A DNA stretch of 64,000 bases from CAWBJO01 sp963789175. Its GTDB lineage: Bacteria > Pseudomonadota > Alphaproteobacteria > Rhizobiales > Aestuariivirgaceae. Shown one piece after another: positions 1 to 7,717 of the stretch; the stretch's first letter is position 1; every line of letters starts with the position of its first letter. The position numbers and the translations under genes were made by a program. The stretch spans positions 186,001 through 250,000 of the forward strand of contig CAWBJO010000002.1 of assembly GCA_963789175.1 (NCBI GenBank), given 5' to 3'. Below the pieces are notes generated by a model. That model did not search any database. It worked only from the letters and a program-made list of their open reading frames with translations, and was not told where the DNA came from.

Positions 1-1
1 G

Positions 2-205
2 CTCGTCATCGGCCTCATCGACAACATCCTGCGTCCCATCCTCGTGGGCAAGGATACGCGCCTGCCCGACTACGTCGTGCTCATATCGACGCTCGGCGGC
101 CTGTCGATCTTCGGCGTCAACGGATTGGTCCTCGGCCCGATGATCGCCGTCATGTTCGTTTCCATCTGGCACATCTTCATGGTCGAGGAAGGGAAGTCTC
201 GCTGA
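2..205 (+). CDS. AI-2E family transporter, C-terminal fragment (5' end outside window)
   Basis: The frame is open from the left edge and ends at TGA 203-205, giving 67 residues of the C-terminus of a multi-pass membrane protein. The segment reads D-N-I-L-R-P-I-L-V-G near its start and then a glycine-rich GGLSIFGVNGLVLGP stretch. Both are hallmarks of the last transmembrane segments of the AI-2E/PerM permease family (PF01594). The family exports varied small molecules and individual substrates are seldom known. Only the end of the gene is visible, so length and operon cannot be judged. The family call is fairly secure; the substrate is unknown. Confidence 0.8.
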   Translation, partial: LVIGLIDNILRPILVGKDTRLPDYVVLISTLGGLSIFGVNGLVLGPMIAVMFVSIWHIFMVEEGKSR

Positions 206-248
206 CCGCCGACCGCCTGCCCGCGCTGAGGGGCCAGGCAAGAATCTC

Positions 249-1055
249 TCAATCCATCTTAAGTATCGAGCGCAGTCGTGCGGCGAGGTTGGGTGCCGCG
301 GCGAGTATGGGATTGCCGCTGTTGACATAGTCGCCGGCCGTGAAGTCGCTCACCCACGCGCCTGCTTCCCTGGCGATGCACAGACCGGCCGCGACGTCCC
401 ACACATTGATGTGCGACTCCCAGTAACCATCGAGCCGGCCGTCGGCGGTCATGGCCATTCCGAGGGCTCCCGACCCCAGGCGACTGTATTCGCAATGGCT
501 TTCCAAGAGCGCCGCGACTGCAGTGACGTGCACCGAAACCGGTCTTCGGTAGCTGAACCCGACGCCGACCCGGGCCGCAGAAATATCGGAGGTCGAGCCC
601 GCATGTATGGGACGGCCATTCAACGTTGCCCCGGTGTTCACCGCGGCCGAGTAAAACTCGTCGGTCACCGGATTGAAGATGATGCCGAGGACCGGCTCGT
701 CTCCGTCGAGAAGGCCGACCGAAACACACCAATAAGGTATGCCGCGAACGAAATTCGCGGTGCCATCGATCGGGTCGATCACCCAGGTAGACTTGCTCGA
801 GCGGTTTCTGCGTCCGCTCTCCTCACCGAGGAAGCCGTCATCCGCAAAATGCTTCGCCAGGCCGTCCACGATGATGGCTTCGCATTCGCGATCGGCAACG
901 CTCACGACGTCCTGAACGCCCTTTCGCTCGATCGTCAACGAGCCGCGTTCTTCGTAGCGGCGCAACGCATGCCCACCGGCTTCCCGCACGATAGGCACCG
1001 CGGCGTCCAACCTGCGAAGGAGCTCACCTTGCTGCATCGGCTCCTCATTTTTCAC
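249..1055 (-). CDS. Inositol monophosphatase family protein (histidinol-phosphatase-like)
   Basis: This 268-residue protein is of normal length for the IMPase/FIG superfamily of Mg-dependent phosphomonoesterases. It has the metal-binding GEE at residues 77-79, DPIDGT at 94-99 and the second metal motif WD at 219-220 followed by an EAG segment, so all catalytic elements are present. Substrates in the family include inositol phosphate, histidinol phosphate, fructose bisphosphate and PAP, and they cannot be separated from sequence alone. The gene lies head-to-head with an AfuABC-like ABC importer across about 100 bases. This suggests, as inference only, that it dephosphorylates a phosphorylated sugar or polyol brought in by that importer. 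Confidence 0.85.
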   Translation of the reverse strand: MKNEEPMQQGELLRRLDAAVPIVREAGGHALRRYEERGSLTIERKGVQDVVSVADRECEAIIVDGLAKHFADDGFLGEESGRRNRSSKSTWVIDPIDGTANFVRGIPYWCVSVGLLDGDEPVLGIIFNPVTDEFYSAAVNTGATLNGRPIHAGSTSDISAARVGVGFSYRRPVSVHVTAVAALLESHCEYSRLGSGALGMAMTADGRLDGYWESHINVWDVAAGLCIAREAGAWVSDFTAGDYVNSGNPILAAAPNLAARLRSILKMD

Positions 1056-1159
1056 TGGTCAAGGGTTCTCAAGGGGATAAGCTGTCATACAACCGTCGCA
1101 AAGCATAGGACCAGCGGCCCATCACCCGATAGAGGTGCCTGCCGCACCAGGAGGAAGAC

Positions 1160-2191
1160 ATGAAGATCGCGATCAGACTTGCCATTCCATCGTTTGCCGC
1201 GTTGATGGCCCTCATGGCCGGGTCACCGGCGCAGGCCGACGGCAACCTCACCGTCTACTGCTCCGTGCAGGAGGAGTGGTGTCAACTCATGGTCAACGAG
1301 TTCCAGAAGGCGACGGGCATCACGGTGGCGATGACGCGCAAGAGCTCGGGCGAAACCTATGCGCAGGTAAGAGCCGAGGCAGCCAATCCAAAGGGCGACA
1401 TCTGGTGGGGAGGAACGGGCGATCCTCACCTTCAGGCGGCGGAGGAAGGTCTCACCGAAGCCTACGAGTCGCCGGCGCTTGCCAACCTTCATCCGTGGGC
1501 GGTCGAACAGCACAAGACCGCGCAAGGCCGTACCGTCGGGGTGTATCTCGGCGCTCTCGGTTTCGGCTACAACACGGATCTCCTGGCGCAGAAGAATCTG
1601 CCTGCACCGGCATGCTGGGCCGACCTCGCAAAGGCGGAATACAAGGGTGAGATCCAAGTCGCCAATCCGAACTCCTCAGGCACTGCCTATACGTTCGTGG
1701 CGACCCTGGTTCAGCTGTGGGGAGAGGAGGAAGCTTTCAAATATCTCAAGGCCCTCAACGAGAACGTCAATCAATATACGAAGTCGGGAGCGGCGCCGGC
1801 ACAGGCCGCAGCCCGGGGCGAAACGCTCATCGGCATCGCGTTTCAGCATGATCTCGTCACGCCGACGGTCACGTCCAACGCTCCCTTGAAGAACATCTCG
1901 CCTTGCGAGGGGACCGGTTTCGAAATCGGATCGATGAGCATCATCAAAGGTGCCGTCAATCCCGAGAACGCGAAGAAATGGTACGACTGGGCGTTGACGC
2001 CCGAGGCGCAGAAGCTGGGTGCCGCCGCCAACAGCTACCAAAATCCCTCCAACAAGAATGCTCCGGTTCCTGAGCAAGCACCGAAAATGGCCGACATCAA
2101 GCTCATCCAGTACGACTTCGCCAAGTACGGATCGTCCGAGGAGCGCAAGCGACTTCTCAGCCGCTGGGATCAGGAAATCGGAGCGAAGTAG
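1160..2191 (+). CDS. ABC transporter substrate-binding protein, AfuA/ferric-binding type
   Basis: This 343-residue periplasmic protein has a Sec signal peptide (positive N-terminus, hydrophobic core, cleavage near A-Q-A at about residue 26). It continues with the YCSVQEEW start and the GDIWWGGTGDP segment typical of the AfuA/FbpA class of cluster D binding proteins. A strong AGGAGG lies just before the ATG. Members bind ferric iron, and AfuA of Actinobacillus was later shown to bind hexose phosphates, so substrate is open. It is the first gene of a tight operon with permease (2255) and ATPase (4417). The divergent phosphatase favours a phosphorylated substrate, but this is inference. Confidence 0.85.
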   Translation: MKIAIRLAIPSFAALMALMAGSPAQADGNLTVYCSVQEEWCQLMVNEFQKATGITVAMTRKSSGETYAQVRAEAANPKGDIWWGGTGDPHLQAAEEGLTEAYESPALANLHPWAVEQHKTAQGRTVGVYLGALGFGYNTDLLAQKNLPAPACWADLAKAEYKGEIQVANPNSSGTAYTFVATLVQLWGEEEAFKYLKALNENVNQYTKSGAAPAQAAARGETLIGIAFQHDLVTPTVTSNAPLKNISPCEGTGFEIGSMSIIKGAVNPENAKKWYDWALTPEAQKLGAAANSYQNPSNKNAPVPEQAPKMADIKLIQYDFAKYGSSEERKRLLSRWDQEIGAK

Positions 2192-2254
2192 CACGATTGC
2201 GCAAGGCGGCATCGCAGTCGGTGCCGCCGGACGGCCAGCGAGGGCCGATGGACA

Positions 2255-4420
2255 ATGGCGAGCAAGCAGGCAAGGCAGGTGCTGTGCATCAGCCTCTTGG
2301 GGCTGGCAGGCATCCTTCTTCTGCCTTGGTACGGCGTCGCTGAGGGATTTTGGACTTTCACATGGCTGAGCCGGCTTCGCGATGTCGACCATTGGCCGGC
2401 CCTCCTTCTGGTATTCGATGGCCAGCGCTGGTGGCTGCTACCCGTCCTCCTTGTTTCGCTCGCGCCTTTCGTTGAGCTCCTGCGAACCGGCGGACCGCGC
2501 GCGACGTCCCTCGTCGTCATCGGGAGCCTCGGACTTCTCGCCATCGCCCTGCAGGGTTTTCTCATCGGCCTCAACGGCTGGACAGTGGAAGCCGCAGGAA
2601 GCGCTTTCGGGAAAGTCGATGGGCAGGCCGGCTTGGGGGCTGGAGGCTTTGTCGCGACCTCGGCATTTCTCCTGCTGCTCGCCGCCGGACTGGCCTACGC
2701 CGGACGGATGCGGGGCGACTTGTTCCTGGTCGCGTCGATTTCGGTCATCATCGCGTCTATCGGTGTCTTCGTTTTCTATCCGGTGGGCCTCGTCCTCGTC
2801 GAAGCGGCGAGCGCGGAACAGGGGACATATTCCCTTGGGGTGTTGTTCCGAAGATTCCTGTCGGCGGACCTATGGCAGGTCTTCACGAACAGCCTGCTGC
2901 TCGCCGTCGCCGTCGGCATCTCGACGACTTTTCTCGGGCTCGGATTCGCGCTGCTGCACAAGCGGACGGCGTTTCCCGCCAAGGGACTTCTCCGCCTCCT
3001 GGCCATACTTCCGATCATCACGCCGCCCTTCGTCATCGGGCTGGGCATCATCCTGCTTTTCGGACGAACAGGGGTGGCGACATCTCTGATGTCCAGCCTT
3101 TTCGGCATTCCTCCGAGCCGGTGGATCTACGGTTTCTTCGGGCTGTTCCTGGTCCAGACGCTGGCTTTCGCTCCCATCACCTATTTGGTCATCATTGGCG
3201 TGGTGGAAGGAATAAGCCCGTCCATGGAGGAGGCGGCGCGCACGCTGAGGGCCGATCGATGGCGGACGTTCGCCACGGTGACGTGGCCGCTGATGCGTCC
3301 GGGCCTCGCCAACGCCTTCCTGATCGGGTTCGTCGAAAGTCTGGCGGACTTCGGCAACCCGCTGGTCCTCGGAGGAAACTTCGATGTGCTGTCGACGGAC
3401 ATCTTCTTCGCCATCGTCGGCGCCCAGAACGATCCCGGTCGAGCCGCGGCTTACTCCATCGCGCTTCTCGCCCTCACTCTGTCGGCCTTCGTTCTTCAGC
3501 GGCAGTGGATCGGCAAGAAGGTCTACACTACGATATCGGGCAAGGGCGATGCGGGGCGGCCGGCGCCGCTGCCGAAGGGCGTCGAGCGCGCCGTCTATGC
3601 AGCGACGCTTCCGTGGCTCGCCTTTACGATCATTCTCTATGGGCTCATCCTGGTAGGCGGCTTCGTCAAGTCCCTTGGCATCGACAACACCCTGACGCTG
3701 CAGCACTATGTAACGGCGTTCGGCATCGATTGGACGGAACGCGGAATATTGTGGAGCGGGCGGGCGTGGCCATCCTTCTTCACTACGATGGAGCTGGCAG
3801 CCATCGCAGCGCCGTTCACCGCCCTCATCGGGCTCATGACGGCGTATCTCCTCAACCGTGAACGTTTTGCGGGACAGGGCGCCTTCGAATTCATGACGAT
3901 GCTCAGCTTCGCGATTCCCGGCACGGTCATCGGTGTGAGCTACATCATCGCCTTCAACGTGCCGCCGATCGAGCTGACCGGGACCGGCCTCATCCTCATC
4001 ATCTGTTTCGTCTTCCGCAACATGCCGGTTGCCATACGCGCAGGTTTGGCGTCCTTGTCGCAGATCGACAAGAGCCTGGACGAATGCTCAAAGCTGCTCC
4101 GTCACGGCAGCCTCGGAACCATCCGTCGGGTCGTCGTACCCCTGATCCGCCCTGCCATCGTCGCCTCGCTCGTCTATTCGTTCGTCCGCGCGATCACTTC
4201 GGTGAGCGCAGTCATCTTCCTCGTCAGCGCACAATACAATCTGGCAACGTCCTACATCGTCGGGCGGGTGGAGGTTTCAGACTTCGGCGTCGCCATCGCC
4301 TATAGCTCGATCCTGATCGTTTTCATGTTCTGCGTGATCGGCCTGATACAACTGGGCATCGGAGAACGCCGGCGGCTGCCGATCCCGGTGCGACCCGCAA
4401 TGGCCGGCGCGGCGGCATGA
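2255..4420 (+). CDS. ABC transporter permease, fused two-domain AfuB/FbpB type
   Basis: This 721-residue inner-membrane permease carries two complete binding-protein-dependent transport domains in one chain. The first is at roughly residues 200-420 and the second at roughly 520-700. Each has an EAA-type loop, E-E-A-A-R-T-L in the first and D-E-C-S-K-L-L in the second, which docks on the ATPase. About 200 N-terminal residues add extra hydrophobic segments, an arrangement known from AfuB-like proteins. The gene follows the binding protein by 63 bases and its stop overlaps the ATPase start in an ATGA, so the three are co-translated. Family is clear; the transported molecule is not. Confidence 0.88.
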   Translation: MASKQARQVLCISLLGLAGILLLPWYGVAEGFWTFTWLSRLRDVDHWPALLLVFDGQRWWLLPVLLVSLAPFVELLRTGGPRATSLVVIGSLGLLAIALQGFLIGLNGWTVEAAGSAFGKVDGQAGLGAGGFVATSAFLLLLAAGLAYAGRMRGDLFLVASISVIIASIGVFVFYPVGLVLVEAASAEQGTYSLGVLFRRFLSADLWQVFTNSLLLAVAVGISTTFLGLGFALLHKRTAFPAKGLLRLLAILPIITPPFVIGLGIILLFGRTGVATSLMSSLFGIPPSRWIYGFFGLFLVQTLAFAPITYLVIIGVVEGISPSMEEAARTLRADRWRTFATVTWPLMRPGLANAFLIGFVESLADFGNPLVLGGNFDVLSTDIFFAIVGAQNDPGRAAAYSIALLALTLSAFVLQRQWIGKKVYTTISGKGDAGRPAPLPKGVERAVYAATLPWLAFTIILYGLILVGGFVKSLGIDNTLTLQHYVTAFGIDWTERGILWSGRAWPSFFTTMELAAIAAPFTALIGLMTAYLLNRERFAGQGAFEFMTMLSFAIPGTVIGVSYIIAFNVPPIELTGTGLILIICFVFRNMPVAIRAGLASLSQIDKSLDECSKLLRHGSLGTIRRVVVPLIRPAIVASLVYSFVRAITSVSAVIFLVSAQYNLATSYIVGRVEVSDFGVAIAYSSILIVFMFCVIGLIQLGIGERRRLPIPVRPAMAGAAA

Positions 4421-5493
4421 TGACCCTGTCCAGCCGATCGGCTCCCGTGATCATGGAAGGAATCTCGAAATGTTTCGGGCCGGTGGCGGCCGTCGACCGA
4501 ATCGACCTGACGATCGAGGCAGGAACGCTGGTCACCCTGCTCGGACCTTCGGGATGCGGCAAGACCACTACGCTTCGCATGATCGCGGGGCTCGAAGCGC
4601 CGAGCAGCGGACGCGTGCTGATTGGTGGCCGGGACGTGACGTTGCTTCCTCCCAATGAGCGCGATGTCAGCATGGTGTTTCAATCCTATGCGTTGTTTCC
4701 TCACATGACCGTCATGGAGAACGTGGCATACGGCCTGCAGAAATCGCAACTGTCGAAGGCGGAACGGCGGGACAAGGCAAAGGAAGGCCTCAGACTCGTC
4801 GGCCTCGAAGGGTTCGACAACAGGCTGCCGTCCGAGCTCTCCGGCGGCCAGCAGCAACGCGTGGCGGTCGCTCGAGCTCTCGTCCTCGAGCCGCAGGTCC
4901 TGCTGTTCGATGAACCCCTGTCCAATCTCGATGCAAAACTCCGACGGCGCATGCGCGACGACATCCGGGAGCTTCAGACGAAGCTCGGTCTCACTTCCGT
5001 CTACGTGACGCACGACCAAGAGGAGGCGTTGGCCGTGTCGGACAAGGTGGTGGTCATGGACAGGGGACGGATCGCCCAGGCCGGCAGTCCGGCCGAGCTC
5101 TATGAAAGGCCGGTCAGCGCCTTCGTCGCCGATTTCGTCGGTAGCGCCAATCTCATTCCGGTTGAGATCATCGATCGGGACACGGTCGGCGGAAAGGTGA
5201 CGGTAAACGTCGGAAAAAAGCGCATCGAGGTCGCGGATCGCGGCTACCCCTGGCGCGATGCCTACCTGGTCGTAAGACCGAATGCCATCGAACTGGACGC
5301 TCCGCCGGGAAACGACGTCGTCGCCGCAAAAATCTTGAAAGCGACCTATCTAGGGTCACACTGGGAGTACTCCATCGACGTCGCCGGGCATTCGATCTTT
5401 GCAGTGCGGCCCGGCAGCGCCGACCAGAAGCACAAAACGGAAATCCGCATCCGTTTCGAGCCGGGCCGACTCGTGCTCGTCGCCCGCCCGTGA
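4417..5493 (+). CDS. ABC transporter ATP-binding protein, AfuC/FbpC type
   Basis: This 358-residue ATPase has Walker A GPSGCGKTT at residues 43-51, a Q-loop (VFQSYALFPH), the signature LSGGQQQRVAVARAL at about 140 and Walker B LLFDEPLSNLD near 160, followed by the switch histidine in VTHDQEEA. The last hundred or so residues form a TOBE-type C-terminal domain, as in iron, polyamine and sugar importers. It overlaps the permease by four bases (ATGA), completing a binding-protein/permease/ATPase operon. The downstream DNA ligase start overlaps its stop, so the ligase may be read from the same message. Confidence 0.92.
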   Translation: MMTLSSRSAPVIMEGISKCFGPVAAVDRIDLTIEAGTLVTLLGPSGCGKTTTLRMIAGLEAPSSGRVLIGGRDVTLLPPNERDVSMVFQSYALFPHMTVMENVAYGLQKSQLSKAERRDKAKEGLRLVGLEGFDNRLPSELSGGQQQRVAVARALVLEPQVLLFDEPLSNLDAKLRRRMRDDIRELQTKLGLTSVYVTHDQEEALAVSDKVVVMDRGRIAQAGSPAELYERPVSAFVADFVGSANLIPVEIIDRDTVGGKVTVNVGKKRIEVADRGYPWRDAYLVVRPNAIELDAPPGNDVVAAKILKATYLGSHWEYSIDVAGHSIFAVRPGSADQKHKTEIRIRFEPGRLVLVARP

Positions 5494-6500
5494 GAATGCG
5501 GATCATCGAACCCATGGAGGCGCGGCTGGCGGCCGAGATCCCGACCGATGACGGGCCGTGGCTCTACGAGCCCAAGTGGGACGGGTTCCGGTGTGTGGTC
5601 TACAAGTCGGGCCGCACTGTCGAACTCAGGGCGAAGTCGGGCAAGCCGCTGCACCGCTACTTCCCCGAAGTCGTCGAGATGTTTCGAAGCGTTCGGGCGC
5701 CGCGCTTCATCCTCGATGGCGAGCTGGTGATCGAGATCGACGGACGCCTCGCCTTCGACGATCTTCAGATGCGGCTTCATCCGGCTGCGAGCCGGATCAA
5801 AAGGCTTTCGGCCGCGACGCCGGCCCGGTTCGTCGCCTTCGACATCCTGCGTTCGCCGGACGGCCGGGAACTGACGGGCGAGCCGCTCAGGGTCAGGCGC
5901 AAGGCTCTCGCCGCCTTCATGCGCGACGCCGGCGTGCGCAAGAAGCTGGTGCCATCGCCCGCCACCCGAAACATCGAGAAGGCAAGGCAGTGGCTGGCCG
6001 ACGAACGGGGGAAGGGGACGGACGGGGTGGTCGCGAAGCGGCTCGATGATCCGTACACCCCCGGCGAGCGCAGCATGATCAAGGTGAAGCGGCTGAGGTC
6101 GGCCGATTGCGTGGTCGGCGGTTTCCGGTACCAAATCAAGCAACGGCTGATCGGATCGCTGCTTCTCGGGCTTTACAACGCGGAAGGCAAGCTCGACCAC
6201 GTCGGATTCACGGCCACCATCTCCGATGCGGAACGTGCGGCGCTGACGCGGAAACTCGAGCGGCTGCGGGCCGGGCCCGGCTTCACCGGCAAGTCGCCCG
6301 ACGGACCGAGCCGCTGGAGCACCGAGCGCACCACGCAATGGGAGCCGCTCAAGCCGAGTCTGGTGGTCGAGGTTCGCTTCGATCACGTGACGGGGAGCCG
6401 TTTCCGGCACGGAACCAAGCTTCTCCGCTGGCGGCCCGACAAGAAGCCGAGCCAATGCACTTTGGACCAGATCGCACCGCCGCCGGCCGACGTCGCGTGA
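5490..6500 (+). CDS. ATP-dependent DNA ligase, LigC-type
   Basis: This 336-residue ligase has an adenylation domain with the nucleophile lysine K29 in EPKWDGFR (motif I), motif III FILDGELVI, motif IV DGVVAKRL and motif V IKVKRL. A C-terminal OB-fold follows and ends near residue 330. That is the minimal layout of the LigC/LigD-ligase-domain group used in bacterial end joining or base-excision repair; no polymerase or nuclease domain is fused. A GTG at 5490 overlaps the stop of the ABC ATPase; an ATG six bases on is equally possible. No ku gene is visible nearby. The gene ends just before a stress promoter. Confidence 0.88.
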   Translation: MRMRIIEPMEARLAAEIPTDDGPWLYEPKWDGFRCVVYKSGRTVELRAKSGKPLHRYFPEVVEMFRSVRAPRFILDGELVIEIDGRLAFDDLQMRLHPAASRIKRLSAATPARFVAFDILRSPDGRELTGEPLRVRRKALAAFMRDAGVRKKLVPSPATRNIEKARQWLADERGKGTDGVVAKRLDDPYTPGERSMIKVKRLRSADCVVGGFRYQIKQRLIGSLLLGLYNAEGKLDHVGFTATISDAERAALTRKLERLRAGPGFTGKSPDGPSRWSTERTTQWEPLKPSLVVEVRFDHVTGSRFRHGTKLLRWRPDKKPSQCTLDQIAPPPADVA

Positions 6501-6516
6501 TCGGGCCCCGAGCCAG

Positions 6517-6541
6517 GGAACCCTGCCGACGGAACGGCGTT
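6517..6541 (+). promoter_or_regulatory. EcfG-type general stress promoter for the 63-aa gene
   Basis: GGAAC at 6517-6521 and CGTT at 6538-6541 are separated by 16 bases, an exact match to the alphaproteobacterial sigma-EcfG consensus (GGAAC-N16/17-CGTT). The ATG of the small gene at 6570 follows 28 bases after the -10 element, the expected leader length. It is one of five such sites in the window, all close to start codons. Confidence 0.75.
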
Positions 6542-6569
6542 TCATCTTACTCTACGAAAGGAGCCGATA

Positions 6570-6761
6570 ATGGCCGTCAACAAGCCGGTAGGCGACAATG
6601 CACGCAAGGGTGCCGTGCGGAAGCGCTCGCAGCTCAAGACGAAGATGATGGGCGAGGCTCATTGGACCAAACGGGACAAGAGCTCTGGCAAATTCATGGA
6701 CCAGAAGAAAGACCCGGCCTCTGCGCCATTCAAGGGCGTGCGCCGGGAGAAGGCGAACTGA
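6570..6761 (+). CDS. Small basic hypothetical protein, general-stress candidate
   Basis: This is a 63-residue lysine-rich, very hydrophilic protein without hydrophobic segments, probably cytoplasmic and largely disordered. Its middle reads KTKMMGEAHWTKRDKSSGKF. A clear AAAGGAG lies ahead of the ATG. I do not recognise a characterised family, though small proteins of this kind occur in rhizobial genomes. It has its own EcfG-type promoter 28 bases upstream of the start, so it is probably induced in stationary phase or stress. The neighbouring upstream gene is a DNA ligase; no functional link is proven. Confidence 0.75.
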   Translation: MAVNKPVGDNARKGAVRKRSQLKTKMMGEAHWTKRDKSSGKFMDQKKDPASAPFKGVRREKAN

Positions 6762-6795
6762 GCCTCGCCGACAGGCAGCCAGCCTCTTTGCGGAA

Positions 6796-6812
6796 CCCTC
6801 CGAACCGGAGGG
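6796..6812. terminator. Possible hairpin between convergent genes
   Basis: CCCTCCG at 6796-6802 pairs with CGGAGGG at 6806-6812 around a three-base loop, 35 bases after the 63-aa gene and upstream of the end of the convergent gene at 6932. There is no T-run after it on either strand, so termination is only a guess. Nothing else is recognised in 6762-6931. Confidence 0.3.
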
Positions 6813-6931
6813 GCTTCGCTATCGGGCCGACTTCATCACACCCGTCGTAAGCGACCGACCCGGTGTTCGGCGGCAACGGTCCCCTGATCCGCAGCTGGAA
6901 AATCCAACATTAAGACCAGGCGGAACAGTCT

Positions 6932-7228
6932 TCAGTCGGCAGGGACGAGCTGACCCATGCAGCGCAGCCTGCCGCCAGGCAGTTTTTTCCACCAGCCTAT
7001 GCAGTCGACGCGGCCATAGGGCGACCAGACATTGCCGGGGATGTAACCCAGGTTCTGCCGATTGAAGTTGCGCTTGACGCGGACCTTATCGTTCTCGCCG
7101 GCAATCGGGATCGGCTGAACCGAGACCACTGCCGGCGGCGCGGCAGACATCAGTGGGGCAGCGCCGAGCGCGGTCGCGCCAAGCCCAAGGCCGAAACAGG
7201 CAACAACTGCGACTATCATGTTCTTCAT
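6932..7228 (-). CDS. Small secreted hypothetical protein
   Basis: The product is 98 residues from the ATG at 7228. A Sec signal peptide (M-K-N-M followed by a Val/Ala/Leu-rich core ending near A-L-G-A-A) precedes a proline- and valine-rich stretch. The mature domain contains two cysteines, in RVDCIGWW and GRLRCMG, that could form a disulfide. I do not recognise a named family. An upstream ATG would add eight residues, but the shorter start fits the signal peptide and the promoter better. An EcfG-type promoter lies 27 bases upstream, so this looks like an envelope protein of the general stress response. Confidence 0.7.
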   Translation of the reverse strand: MKNMIVAVVACFGLGLGATALGAAPLMSAAPPAVVSVQPIPIAGENDKVRVKRNFNRQNLGYIPGNVWSPYGRVDCIGWWKKLPGGRLRCMGQLVPAD

Positions 7229-7255
7229 CGGACAACTCCATTTGCGTGCCAACGC

Positions 7256-7281
7256 AACGCCGGCATCGCCGTACGAGTTCC
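7256..7281 (-). promoter_or_regulatory. EcfG-type general stress promoter for the 98-aa secreted protein
   Basis: On the minus strand GGAAC (7281-7277) and CGTT (7259-7256) are separated by 17 bases, matching the sigma-EcfG consensus. The start codon of the secreted protein at 7228 is 27 bases downstream. The element faces the gene and lies in non-coding DNA if the next plus-strand gene starts at 7407. Confidence 0.72.
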
Positions 7282-7406
7282 TTGGCGAATGTAAGTCATT
7301 GCAATGGCTGCGGGTAGCGCGAAAGTCGGATGCCCGTCCTCAGGACGACTTGACTCTTGGATGCCCGGGACATTTACTTCGGGCCTGCGTGAGCGAGGAG
7401 TGCGGC

Positions 7407-7634
7407 ATGCCGGAAGGCGAAGACAATCCAAATTCTGCCAATCCAAATGAAGCTTTGACCATCGCTCGACGAATCGTCACCATTCCTCCAGGTCACCTTG
7501 CCGAGTCCATCCGGCTCATGGTGCGCAAGCGGGAATTGTCGAAGGCCGTGCGAAGCCTCAATGCTCTGGTGCTCGACCATCCGCAGCACCGGCCCATCGC
7601 AAAACGGGCACTTCAGCATCTCGGACTGTGGTGA
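7407..7634 (+). CDS. Small hypothetical protein
   Basis: This is a 75-residue cytoplasmic-looking protein. The chosen ATG at 7407 has GAGGAG eight bases upstream; the same frame is open back to 7218, but that extension would run across the stress promoter of the neighbouring gene and has no ribosome site. The C-terminal two thirds are predicted helical (TIARRIVTIPPGHLAES, then basic helices ending ALQHLGLW). No family is recognised and no regulator site is seen. It stands alone between a divergent small gene and the anion transporter. Confidence 0.6.
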   Translation: MPEGEDNPNSANPNEALTIARRIVTIPPGHLAESIRLMVRKRELSKAVRSLNALVLDHPQHRPIAKRALQHLGLW

Positions 7635-7717
7635 GACAGGCGGGAAGGGCCGCGCCTTGAGCTTTTGCGCATTCCACCCGGCTTAATGCGCGCCGTCATT
7701 TCCCAGCGTCTGCGCAA

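Noticed and set aside
7218..7406. A longer start for the 75-residue protein
   Set aside because: It would cover the stress promoter of the neighbouring gene and lacks a ribosome site, whereas the ATG at 7407 has GAGGAG at good spacing.
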